Below, piece by piece: positions 1-5,757 of a DNA stretch of 12,778 bases. A model generated the notes under the pieces. It searched no databases. It was not told the origin of the DNA and saw nothing but the letters and a program-made list of their open reading frames with translations. This DNA comes from Candidatus Shapirobacteria bacterium (GTDB lineage: Bacteria; Patescibacteriota; Microgenomatia; VGLL01), in contig VGLL01000018.1 in NCBI GenBank assembly GCA_016866735.1, positions 1 through 12,778 of the forward strand, given 5' to 3'. The number at the start of each line of letters is the position of its first letter. The stretch's first letter is position 1. The position numbers were made by a program, and so were the translations under genes.

Positions 1-59
1 ACCAGTCTCTCGAAATTTTTCCTTATCCACTGGTCGTCTTTCTGGTTAATGTTTTTCAT
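1..59 (-). CDS. 5' end of a small unknown protein gene (cut by window edge)
   Basis: Only the first 19 codons are in the window; the gene runs off the left edge. It reads MKNINQKDDQWIRKNFERLV, an uninterrupted frame from an ATG at 59-57. The W-I-x-x-N-F-E-x-L-V pattern resembles the start of short DUF5678-type proteins, which I recall as beginning this way; too little is present to assign it. A good promoter ends 9 bases before the ATG, and no Shine-Dalgarno is seen. The promoter is the main reason to accept the start. Confidence 0.5.
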   Translation of the reverse strand, partial: MKNINQKDDQWIRKNFERL

Positions 60-68
60 CTTAAATCC

Positions 69-97
69 AATATAACAGCAAAGAAACCGAAAATCAA
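69..97 (-). promoter_or_regulatory. Sigma70-type promoter of the left-edge gene
   Basis: On the minus strand TTGATT (97-92), a 17-base spacer and TATATT (74-69) form a near-consensus -35/-10 pair. Only 9 bases separate the -10 box from the ATG, so the predicted transcript would start about at, or a few bases before, the start codon. Seen in sequence; the transcription start is inferred. Confidence 0.45.
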
Positions 98-169
98 GAG
101 TTTCTCGAACGGGGAATAGCTTCGCACATCGGGATTTAAAGTATAGCTCACACACGGGAAGTGATTTAG

Positions 170-565
170 CTAAAGTTTTTTTCTGAGTAATATTACGTTA
201 GGTCTTCCCCAGCCCAGATTTTCATAAAATGTCTTTGCATTTTCCCAGACATCAGATATGAGGACCTTACACCCGTTTTTCTTAAGTTCGCTTTCTACTC
301 TTCGCAGCAGCTTCTTACCGATACCCTTACCTTGCATTCTTTGAGCAACAATTAATTCACTTAAATATCCCCTAAAACCTAAATCATGTACGCAAATAAA
401 TCCTAAAATATTGCTGTTTTCTTCATAGACAAACGACAGGCCATTTGAAGATTTAATTCCAAATCTAATGACATCTTCCCTCCATGAATCATCCCAAAAA
501 TCCTTAACAGATTTCATAAGTGATTCAACTTTTTGGGAGTCAGAAATTTTTGCTTTTCTAATCAT
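170..565 (-). CDS. GNAT-family N-acetyltransferase
   Basis: A 131-residue cytosolic protein covering a single GNAT domain. These enzymes move an acetyl group from acetyl-CoA to an amine; the substrate cannot be told here. The acetyl-CoA pyrophosphate loop (motif A, Q/R-x-x-G-x-G/A) is QRMQGKGIGKKLL at residues 75-87, preceded by the strand YLSELIVA (67-74). Motif B is visible as ENAKTFYENLGW (108-119), the usual A-x-x-F-Y-x-x-x-G-[FW] signature. The length is at the short end of the family. An in-frame TAA directly precedes the ATG, so no upstream extension is possible. I see no Shine-Dalgarno and no clear promoter. It lies last in the left, AT-rich, minus-strand block and is separated from the zinc-ribbon gene by 126 bases, so it may be its own transcription unit. 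Confidence 0.88.
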   Translation of the reverse strand: MIRKAKISDSQKVESLMKSVKDFWDDSWREDVIRFGIKSSNGLSFVYEENSNILGFICVHDLGFRGYLSELIVAQRMQGKGIGKKLLRRVESELKKNGCKVLISDVWENAKTFYENLGWGRPNVILLRKKL

Positions 566-575
566 TTAGTGCTGA

Positions 576-593
576 GCGGGCCGGTCTAGGACC
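576..593. other. GC-rich segment resembling the tRNA-Gln 3' half (possible relic)
   Basis: GCGGGCCGGTCTAGGACC stands out in an AT-rich spacer just upstream of the acetyltransferase. It aligns with the plus-strand copy of the tRNA-Gln T-arm/acceptor (3811-3830) with two single-base gaps and two mismatches. It also contains the short palindrome GGTC-TAG-GACC. It cannot fold as a T-arm. This may be a degenerate copy or chance. Confidence 0.2.
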
Positions 594-613
594 CTTTCAT
601 CCTTATAACTGAT

Positions 614-649
614 TGTCTCACATCAAGACTAAATAAGACAAATGAGACA
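614..649. repeat. Inverted repeat TGTCTCA / TGAGACA
   Basis: Perfect 7-bp arms at 614-620 and 643-649 with a 22-base AT-rich loop that itself holds further GAC/GTC motifs. It lies between the zinc-ribbon gene end (692) and the acetyltransferase start (565). There is no T-run beside it, so it is not a clear terminator; it could be an operator. The rest of 566-691 shows nothing recognisable. Confidence 0.3.
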
Positions 650-691
650 GTATAAAAAAGAAGAGCAATGATGTATTTTGATATATTGTCC

Positions 692-862
692 TCAATAATA
701 CTCGTTCACTGAATATTTTTGGTCTAAATCTAAACCCTGCTTACATCGCCTACATGATAATATCCTTTTTGTCTTTGATATTAAATTATGTTGTCCACAA
801 AAAGGACACTTTACATACATATTTTTTTCGGTCATGTTTGAAATTTTAGGTTTACTTTTCAT
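692..862 (-). CDS. Small zinc-ribbon protein
   Basis: A 56-residue protein with two CxxC knuckles, CPFC (19-22) and CRRC (37-40), spaced by 14 residues: a typical treble-clef/zinc-ribbon that binds one zinc ion. The N-terminus is lysine-rich and the C-terminus acidic and aromatic. Function unknown; such ribbons bind nucleic acid or protein. I chose the ATG at 862: GGAG lies 9 bases upstream, and ATGAAAAGTAA overlaps the stop of the preceding frame, a translational-coupling arrangement. A longer reading from an ATG at 886 (64 residues) is possible but has no Shine-Dalgarno and overlaps more. It is last in the run metallopeptidase, serine protease, small helical protein, disrupted frame. Confidence 0.65.
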   Translation of the reverse strand: MKSKPKISNMTEKNMYVKCPFCGQHNLISKTKRILSCRRCKQGLDLDQKYSVNEYY

Positions 863-1022
863 TTTTAGTTTCTCCGAGTACTTCATCTTGCAGATAACTA
901 ATTAAATTTTTAAAACAGATCACAGTTTCTATCAAATCTAAATCATCAAGTTCTTCCCATGGGTGAAGTTTAGTTATTAAGTATAATCCATAATCCCCAA
1001 GGTCTTTATGAGCTTGTGTATT
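852..1022 (-). pseudogene. Open frame without a start, in frame behind the small helical protein
   Basis: Directly after the TAA of the preceding gene the same frame stays open for 56 more codons (from NTQAHKDLGDYGLYL to VLGETKNEK) and ends in TAA at 854-852. It has no ATG. Its composition is protein-like: amphipathic, with acidic and leucine residues in LHPWEELDDLDLIETV. Either it is the C-terminal half of a gene broken by one stop codon, or a separate gene using a rare start codon such as TTG or GTG. I recognise no family. Confidence 0.35.
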
Positions 1023-1253
1023 TTAAATTCTTCCTTCCTTTAAAGCTCTAAAAATATTCCAAAACTCGTTGTATGTCCCGTCATTTAAATATTTTTTATG
1101 AAGTTCTTGATATTGATAAAAATGGGCCGCGTAAGCTTCAACTTCAACTTGATCAAGTGATTTTATAATATTTTTAACGCCTGCTTTTAACTTACTAAAC
1201 TTCTCTATCTGTTGTGCAGTTGATGATTGATATTTTCTTTTTGTATTATTCAT
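1023..1253 (-). CDS. Small lysine-rich helical protein of unknown function
   Basis: A 76-residue protein beginning MNNTKRKYQSS. The body is rich in K, E, Q and aromatic residues (VEAYAAHFYQYQELHKKYL), predicted helical, with no membrane segment, cysteine pair or known motif. I chose the ATG at 1253 over one 27 bases upstream because it overlaps the serine protease stop as ATGAATAA, typical of translational coupling. The reading frame stays open for 56 codons after its TAA, so the protein may be a truncated form of a longer one. Its role is probably tied to the protease it follows; that is inference. Confidence 0.55.
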   Translation of the reverse strand: MNNTKRKYQSSTAQQIEKFSKLKAGVKNIIKSLDQVEVEAYAAHFYQYQELHKKYLNDGTYNEFWNIFRALKEGRI

Positions 1254-2517
1254 AAAACCAATCCCAGCCCGGGTTTTCAACTTCTATAATTTTGCTTTTT
1301 AGCATTTTGTAAACTCCGTCTTCTTTGATTGTTTGCCAAGTTCCTTCGTAAAAATGCATTTCCGCTTCGCCATCTACCCAATTTTTGGTAGAAAATTTAA
1401 CATGGGCAGTGTCTTTTGAATTTTCAAATTGTTCTGATTTAATTACATCTACATCTAAAATATCTTTAAACCTATTAGTCCATTCCTCGAAATTGGTCTT
1501 CTTAAGATATTCCACGCTTAGTAAATCAAAGCCTTCCTGCATTTGGCGGGCTTTAAGATAGGTGTAAAAACCCCTTACGGATTCTTCCGGAGAGGCAGAG
1601 GGGTCAACTTCGATTTTAGTGATATTCTGATCGGTAAAATCAGCCATCAAAGTTTTTGCCCAATCGGCATTGATAAATAAAGATAATCCGGCAAGGCTAA
1701 TTGTGTTTATTCCCACAACGGCCCCGCATTGATCAACTAAGGGACCGCCACTCATGCCCTTAACTAAACTGATATCTGTTTGAATGTAACCGATTGGCAT
1801 TTGCTTAGACTTTCGAAAATCAATAAACCGTCCTTTAAGAGTTGTGGCCTTACCGGTTAAATCGGTTCCCAAAGCGTATCCGGTGGCAATAAGCGGTTCG
1901 TCGGCACGAAAGGCAATTCTATCCGGCAGGGGCAACACCAAATTGTTGTATTGTCTTTCCGTAAACAATACCGCCAAGTCAACATCTTTATTACCGAGAA
2001 TTTTTACGGGCGTAACGAAGTCACCATCAGGAAAAATTATCTTAGGGCTTGGCTCATCGGCAATGACATGGAAGTTGGTGATGACTTGGTTAGGAGCAAT
2101 GAAAAAGCCGGTGCCTTCGGAGTATCCGCCGACCACACGGACAACTGAATTTATCATTTTATCCCGTACGCCAAACGAGCAAAGGAACTTGCCGATATAG
2201 CCGTATTGGTTGGCCAGATAATCAATGATGATGAAAAGTGAGGCAATCAAATACAGGCCGATGACAAGACTAAAGATAGATTTAAGCAGGTTTTTTAAAC
2301 CTTTAAACGGATAGACAATTGCTTCAATAATCAAACTAATAAAAGCAATAATTAGTTTGATAAGAAGCTTTATCAGATAGTAAATTGAGTAGGTAAGAAG
2401 TTTAATCGGGAAAAGATAAATTGGAGTTAAAAGACGTTTAAGATAGCTTCTTAGCCAAACAATAAATTTTTGCGCTTTTGATTTGATTTTATGGGCTAAT
2501 TTGTCAAAAATATCCAT
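1246..2517 (-). CDS. Membrane-tethered trypsin-like serine protease with C-terminal NTF2-like domain
   Basis: 423 residues. Part 1 (about 28-100) is strongly hydrophobic with basic breaks, two to three membrane segments (35-70 and 80-100), so the protease is anchored. Part 2 (about 118-295) is a trypsin/DegP-like fold with an intact triad: His150 in ITNFHV, Asp180 in DVDLAVL and Ser256 in GMSGGPL, plus GTGFFI and GYALG strands. There is no PDZ domain. Part 3 (about 308-413) starts SPEESVRGFYTYLKARQ and looks like an NTF2-like (SnoaL/DUF4878-type) domain, often a ligand or stress-sensing module. The side of the membrane on which it acts is not certain; extracytoplasmic is usual. It starts 3 bases after the metallopeptidase stop and overlaps the next gene by 8 bases, so the three form one transcription unit. 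Assignment of fold and triad is firm; the biological role is open. Confidence 0.85.
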   Translation of the reverse strand: MDIFDKLAHKIKSKAQKFIVWLRSYLKRLLTPIYLFPIKLLTYSIYYLIKLLIKLIIAFISLIIEAIVYPFKGLKNLLKSIFSLVIGLYLIASLFIIIDYLANQYGYIGKFLCSFGVRDKMINSVVRVVGGYSEGTGFFIAPNQVITNFHVIADEPSPKIIFPDGDFVTPVKILGNKDVDLAVLFTERQYNNLVLPLPDRIAFRADEPLIATGYALGTDLTGKATTLKGRFIDFRKSKQMPIGYIQTDISLVKGMSGGPLVDQCGAVVGINTISLAGLSLFINADWAKTLMADFTDQNITKIEVDPSASPEESVRGFYTYLKARQMQEGFDLLSVEYLKKTNFEEWTNRFKDILDVDVIKSEQFENSKDTAHVKFSTKNWVDGEAEMHFYEGTWQTIKEDGVYKMLKSKIIEVENPGWDWFYE

Positions 2518-2520
2518 ATT

Positions 2521-3303
2521 TCAATCTGATAAACCCGCATATCTTGTTCCCTTTTTTATGTATTTTGCAACGTTGTCCCAATCTAGATTATTTCTTATAA
2601 GGTAACCAGCGAATATTGTGTAATACTGATCGGCGTCCCAATACCCAAATGTATTTTCTACTTTTATATCGTTGAGTGATCTACTAAAAAATAAATAAAA
2701 ACCCGCAAGGATCATTACCAGATAAAATATTTCTGTTGGGTCTTCGAGAAAGGCCTTTATCATATAAATTACAGTTAATAATCCAAGAATTTTAATAAAA
2801 ACTGGCGAAGAAGACGATTTGTAGCTTATATGTTTTCCGTTTAATATTAGTATCCCTAGACCGAAATAAACAGATGCGAAGTCTGTGAACCTTTCATTCT
2901 CATAGGCATCGTCTTCTTTACAACCTTTTTGGTAAAGAACTAAATGAGTAATCTCATGCGCCAAAATTGCCGCACAGGCAGTTGAATTTTTTTGAAATTG
3001 TTCGTTGATGGTAATTTTTGCGTTTGAGTTATGAAGTTCAAACTGGCCGGGGCTTTTGACGCCTTTTGCAAAATTTACTCGTAAAGGATAAGATGGTTTG
3101 AATTTTAGATAGTTGAGTATCTTTTTACACATAATTGCCAGTTCTTTTGTCGTTCCGTTCCAATTTAAATAAAATGACTCTGCTGGGAATAGTGGTTTTT
3201 TACCATGTTCAATTAAATCTTTTGCATAAAACCACAATTTTCCAATTTTTTCATCACCATATTCTTTCGTGTATAATTTTTCAGAGTTAGAAATATTTCT
3301 CAT
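2521..3303 (-). CDS. Membrane HExxH zinc metallopeptidase
   Basis: 260 residues. The zinc site is HEITH (116-120) in AAILAHEITHLVL, with the acidic stretch ENERFTDFAS (135-144) downstream supplying a likely third ligand (Glu137 or Asp141), an arrangement like M48-type gluzincins. Two membrane segments follow, about 168-184 and 191-207, so the active site precedes the membrane helices. The N-terminal 110 residues hold a lysine-rich segment and no signal peptide, suggesting that the catalytic part may face the cytosol. Closest-family assignment is from motifs only. It is the first gene of the protease cluster, starts with ATG at 3303, ends in TGA, and is followed after 3 bases by the serine protease. 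I find no convincing promoter in the 128 bases upstream. Confidence 0.75.
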   Translation of the reverse strand: MRNISNSEKLYTKEYGDEKIGKLWFYAKDLIEHGKKPLFPAESFYLNWNGTTKELAIMCKKILNYLKFKPSYPLRVNFAKGVKSPGQFELHNSNAKITINEQFQKNSTACAAILAHEITHLVLYQKGCKEDDAYENERFTDFASVYFGLGILILNGKHISYKSSSSPVFIKILGLLTVIYMIKAFLEDPTEIFYLVMILAGFYLFFSRSLNDIKVENTFGYWDADQYYTIFAGYLIRNNLDWDNVAKYIKKGTRYAGLSD

Positions 3304-3431
3304 GAGTATTAATTAAGTCTCGATATTTGCAAAATTCGCAGTCCGGGTCGGGAATACGCAACCGGCCGACTTTCCAAGTGGTTTAGGTTGGCACCTTTCA
3401 GTAGGATTTTCCACTCCGGATAGCGATTTGA
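3304..3431. other. GC-rich spacer between GIY-YIG gene and metallopeptidase
   Basis: This 128-bp spacer is much richer in GC than the genes beside it. On the minus strand the GIY-YIG reading frame stays open for 38 codons after its TAA, with a protein-like stretch (YPEWKILLKGANLNHLESR). The segment around 3342-3370 can pair with itself (GTCGG with CCGAC; CCGG twice). It is not a tRNA: I could not fold a cloverleaf on either strand. It could hold the leader or promoter of the protease cluster, or be a remnant of mobile DNA. Confidence 0.35.
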
Positions 3432-3704
3432 TTAAAGTTTTTTTAGTAAGGCCAGATCGCCTTTAATTATAGCCTCTTTTTTCTCTCTTGACCACTTTTT
3501 GAGCTGGATTTCTCTTCGCATCGCTTCTATCCTCGTTGAATATTTTTCTGAGTAAACTAGTTTAAAACCAGAAAAATACCTGATATATCTTGCAGACTTA
3601 GATGATTTATTTTTATGTTCGGCTAAGCGTTTTTCTAAATCATTCGTTTGGCCAATATACAAGGTATTTGAGGATGTGCGGAGAATGTAGACGAAATAAG
3701 ACAT
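3432..3704 (-). CDS. GIY-YIG endonuclease domain protein (UPF0213/YhbQ-like)
   Basis: A 90-residue single-domain GIY-YIG nuclease fold. FVYILRTSSNTLYIGQT (4-20) carries the paired-tyrosine strands (YIL...YIGQT), followed by the helix DLEKRLAEH (22-30) with the conserved Arg26, the KSARYIRYF segment, LVYSEKY and the conserved Glu in EAMRREIQLKKW. It resembles the stand-alone family whose members nick DNA or are of unknown function. I chose the ATG at 3704: the frame is open up to 3938, but that extension reads through the repeat spacer and the tRNA, so it is not protein. GAGAGA lies upstream as a weak ribosome site. It lies downstream of, and probably on the same transcript as, HNH and tRNA-Gln. 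Confidence 0.85.
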   Translation of the reverse strand: MSYFVYILRTSSNTLYIGQTNDLEKRLAEHKNKSSKSARYIRYFSGFKLVYSEKYSTRIEAMRREIQLKKWSREKKEAIIKGDLALLKKL

Positions 3705-3719
3705 AAGTTTGTCTCTCGA

Positions 3720-3808
3720 CTTCGCTCTTCGATCCTGCTTAGGGCTTCGCTCGAGACCTTCTCTTCGCTTCGGGCCATAGCCGTGAGCGAACGCAGTGAG
3801 TCGAACGG
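3720..3808. repeat. Repeat-rich spacer 3' of tRNA-Gln
   Basis: CTTCGCTC occurs at 3720-3727 and 3745-3752, with the variant CTTCGCTT at 3763-3770. Next to the tRNA is an imperfect tandem pair, GTGAGCGAACGCA then GTGAGTCGAACGG (3783-3808). Part of it can fold on the minus strand (CCGT...ACGG). Such GAGCGAAG-type words look like short dispersed intergenic repeats. No T-run, so not a standard terminator. Confidence 0.45.
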
Positions 3809-3880
3809 CTGCGGGGCCTGGGCTCGGACCAGGATCTCCGGTTCCAGAGACCGACGATCTACCGATTAATCTACCCCGCA
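3809..3880 (-). tRNA. tRNA-Gln (anticodon CTG)
   Basis: A 72-nt cloverleaf read by hand. Acceptor TGCGGGG pairs with CCCCGCA, then discriminator G; T8-A9; D-stem GATT/GATC with GG in the loop; anticodon stem TCGGT/ACCGG (one T-G pair) around loop CTCTGGA, anticodon CTG at 3847-3845; variable loop AGAT; T-stem CCTGG/CCAGG around TCCGAGC. The U1-A72 start with discriminator G is typical of bacterial tRNA-Gln. The T-loop has C in place of the usual T55. CCA is not encoded (the next bases are CCG), so a CCA-adding enzyme is needed, and one is present at 10905-12308. Bases 1-10 overlap the 3' end of the HNH gene. It reads CAG codons; a second tRNA-Gln (TTG) is expected elsewhere. Confidence 0.93.
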
Positions 3881-4218
3881 TTATTAAGCGCGTGTTCCTT
3901 TCTGTGACAGTTTGCACATAAGACAATACACTTTTCAATTTCCCTCTTTATTCTATTAATGCTCCAACCCCAACTCTTTGCTCGACCAAGGGTAAAATCT
4001 TTAGCTTGTCCGTCTTTATGATGAAAATCTAAACACACTGTTGTCTTTTCTTCGCATCGTTGGCAAGAAAGACCCTCTTTATACCCTGCTATCCATTTCC
4101 CTATCAAACCTTTTCTTTTCGCTATTCTCTGTTTTTCAATCTCTTTATTTTTTTCATAATAATCTTTGTTCCATCTGCGCGCATATTCCAATCGTTTCTG
4201 TCTGCATGCATAAGGCAT
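3871..4218 (-). CDS. Small HNH endonuclease
   Basis: 115 residues. The basic N-terminal half is rich in K, R and Y. The HNH core has zinc-binding Cys52/Cys55 (CQRC), LDFHH (63-67) with the catalytic histidine, and CANCHRKEH (101-109) completing the zinc site. This CxxC...LDFHH...CANCH pattern is that of small stand-alone HNH nucleases, related to homing and phage-type enzymes; the target is unknown. The stop codon TAG is formed by bases 8-10 of tRNA-Gln, so the two genes overlap by 10 bp and probably share a transcript. The ATG at 4218 follows a consensus promoter by 6 bases. GGAGG lies there too, but only 1 base from the ATG, too close to work normally. Confidence 0.85.
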   Translation of the reverse strand: MPYACRQKRLEYARRWNKDYYEKNKEIEKQRIAKRKGLIGKWIAGYKEGLSCQRCEEKTTVCLDFHHKDGQAKDFTLGRAKSWGWSINRIKREIEKCIVLCANCHRKEHALNNAG

Positions 4219-4224
4219 GCCTCC

Positions 4225-4253
4225 ATTTTAGGCGGAATTGGACTAAATGTCAA
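4225..4253 (-). promoter_or_regulatory. Consensus promoter for HNH / tRNA-Gln
   Basis: TTGACA (4253-4248), a perfect -35 box, then a 17-base spacer and TAAAAT (4230-4225). It is the best promoter in the window, as expected if it also makes a tRNA. Only 6 bases lie between the -10 box and the HNH ATG, so the predicted start of transcription is at the start codon itself. It lies 38 bases downstream of the gltX stop. Confidence 0.7.
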
Positions 4254-4290
4254 GTCCAAAACCTCATTAAGCGAAACAGTCAGTGGCTAT

Positions 4291-5709
4291 TTATTCTAAC
4301 ATTTTTGCGGCTTGCTGTAAACGAGAGAGGGTGGTTTTTTGGCCTAAAATGACAATAGAATCAGTAATTGGAGGCGTTATTTTTGAACCGCTAATGGCAA
4401 CGCGGAAATTCATAAAGAAATCCCCTGTTTCCCATTTTTCTTTCTCTATCAATTTTTTAAGTCCCTCTTCGATCTCAACTTTTTCCCATTTCTTAATCTT
4501 TCCTAGCACTTCCGCCGCTTTAATTAATTGAACTCCGGCAGTAGCACTAAATAAAGCTCGATCAATCTTTGGTTCCTCAAAGAAGAACCCCGCCAGCAAC
4601 CGATAATCAGAGAGTTTAGTAATTCTATCTTTTACCAGAGGAACAGTTTGATTAACTAAAGCGACGTTAGCGCCGTCCGGAACATAATTTTTAAGAAGAC
4701 TCGCCAATTCTTCGTCCGTCTTTTTCCTTAAATAGATCCCGTTAAACCAATCAAGTTTCTTACGATTAAAAACAGGGTTAGCAATTTGCAGACTTCCTTT
4801 TTGAAAATTTATAATGAATTCCTCAAGAGTAAAAAGTTCGCGGTTATCTTTGGGCGCCCAGCCGACAAGCATGATAAAGTTTAAAATTGCTTCGGGAAGA
4901 TAGCCATCGGCTAAGAATTCTTCGCAAGAAACCGCCCCCTTTCTTTTGGAAAGTTTACCGCCGCCCGGATCAAGGATATCGGTTAAATGGCCGATTTGCG
5001 GCAGCGGAAAGCCTAAATATTTAAAAAGCAGAAGATGAACTGGAGTGCTTGGCAGCCAATCGCGGCCCCGAATGACATGGGAAATTTGCATTAAGGCATC
5101 ATCTACCACTACCCCCAAATGATAAGTGGGGAAGCCGTCTGTTTTTAAAAGCATCACCTCGTCGATACAATTAGTCTCCCAGCTAATCTCTTTTTTGAGG
5201 ACGAAATCGTGATAGGAGACGGTCTCGTTTTCCGGAACTCTTAAGCGAATTGCTAGTTTCTCGCCCTTTTTTATTCTCGCTTGAGCTTCCTGAATATCAA
5301 CATTCCGGCAAGGATCGCGTAACTCAATTCTTTTACGCTCATGTCTCTCTTCAATCTGCTCCAGCTCTTCCGGGGGACAACAACAATAATAAGCATGACC
5401 TCCCTTTAAAAGCTGCTCCGCGTATTTTTTGTATACGCCTGTCCGTACTCTTTCTGACTGGATATAGGGGGCATACGATCCGCCAACCAACGGCCCCTCG
5501 TCCCAGTCTATGCCAAAAATCTTCAGCATCTCATAAATCTTTTCGGCTGCTCCGGGAATGCAGCGTTGGCAATCAGTATCTTCGACCCGCAGGATAAATT
5601 TCCCGCCCTGGCTTTTGGCAAAAGCATAAGCAAAAAGGGCGGTTCTTAGACTGCCTACATGTAAAAAACCGGTTGGACTGGGGGCAAAACGGGTGCGCAC
5701 TTCGCTCAT
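4291..5709 (-). CDS. gltX: Glutamyl-tRNA synthetase (probably non-discriminating)
   Basis: 472 residues, the normal length for a class I bacterial GluRS. It charges tRNA-Glu with glutamate using ATP and, in bacteria without GlnRS, also tRNA-Gln for later amidation by GatCAB. The HIGH motif is HVGS (17-20) in FAPSPTGFLHVGS, and the KMSKS loop is KLSKRKG (252-258). A cysteine-rich zinc-knuckle region lies at 109-111 (CCC) with Cys134. RVEDTDCQRC (41-50) has Cys where most GluRS have Arg or Gln. The C-terminal helical anticodon-binding domain is complete. The ATG at 5709 is 9 bases from its -10 box. The divergent neighbour's promoter is interleaved with this one. Discrimination between Glu and Gln tRNA cannot be read from the sequence; 'non-discriminating' is inferred from the lineage and the nearby tRNA-Gln. 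Confidence 0.96.
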   Translation of the reverse strand: MSEVRTRFAPSPTGFLHVGSLRTALFAYAFAKSQGGKFILRVEDTDCQRCIPGAAEKIYEMLKIFGIDWDEGPLVGGSYAPYIQSERVRTGVYKKYAEQLLKGGHAYYCCCPPEELEQIEERHERKRIELRDPCRNVDIQEAQARIKKGEKLAIRLRVPENETVSYHDFVLKKEISWETNCIDEVMLLKTDGFPTYHLGVVVDDALMQISHVIRGRDWLPSTPVHLLLFKYLGFPLPQIGHLTDILDPGGGKLSKRKGAVSCEEFLADGYLPEAILNFIMLVGWAPKDNRELFTLEEFIINFQKGSLQIANPVFNRKKLDWFNGIYLRKKTDEELASLLKNYVPDGANVALVNQTVPLVKDRITKLSDYRLLAGFFFEEPKIDRALFSATAGVQLIKAAEVLGKIKKWEKVEIEEGLKKLIEKEKWETGDFFMNFRVAISGSKITPPITDSIVILGQKTTLSRLQQAAKMLE

Positions 5710-5715
5710 TTCATC

Positions 5716-5744
5716 TTGATTTTAGCACAGCTAGAACTTATACT
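5716..5744 (+). promoter_or_regulatory. Promoter of the divergent membrane-protein gene
   Basis: TTGATT (5716-5721), a 17-base spacer and TATACT (5739-5744). The ATG at 5758 follows after 13 bases, giving a leader of about 6-7 bases. The -35 box overlaps the gltX -10 box and the -10 box overlaps the gltX -35 box, so polymerase can occupy only one direction at a time. Confidence 0.6.
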
Positions 5745-5747
5745 CAA
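5719..5747 (-). promoter_or_regulatory. gltX promoter
   Basis: TTGAGT (5747-5742), a 17-base spacer and TAAAAT (5724-5719), with TG just upstream of the -10 box. Nine bases separate the box from the gltX ATG, which predicts a leader of a few bases or none. Its two boxes overlap those of the opposite promoter. Confidence 0.6.
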
Positions 5748-5757
5748 AAATAAGCGA

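Noticed and set aside
2521..2523. UGA recoded to glycine (Gracilibacteria-type code)
   Set aside because: UGA ends the metallopeptidase 3 bases before the next gene's start and ends aspS 2 bases before the carboxypeptidase, so it works as a stop.
3304..3431. A second tRNA in the GC-rich spacer
   Set aside because: No acceptor stem with a T-arm at the right spacing could be folded on either strand.
3705..3938. N-terminal 78-codon extension of the GIY-YIG frame
   Set aside because: It translates through tRNA-Gln and the repeat spacer in an arbitrary frame; the family starts at MSYFVYIL (3704).
4041..4531. Plus-strand open frames opposite HNH and gltX, and similar antisense frames under dac, aspS, recJ and cca
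   Set aside because: They lie opposite well-supported genes, have low-complexity S/F/L-rich or basic translations, and no family motifs.
5716..5757. TTG start for the membrane-protein gene
   Set aside because: The TTG is part of the promoter -35 box; the ATG at 5758 is downstream of the -10 box.
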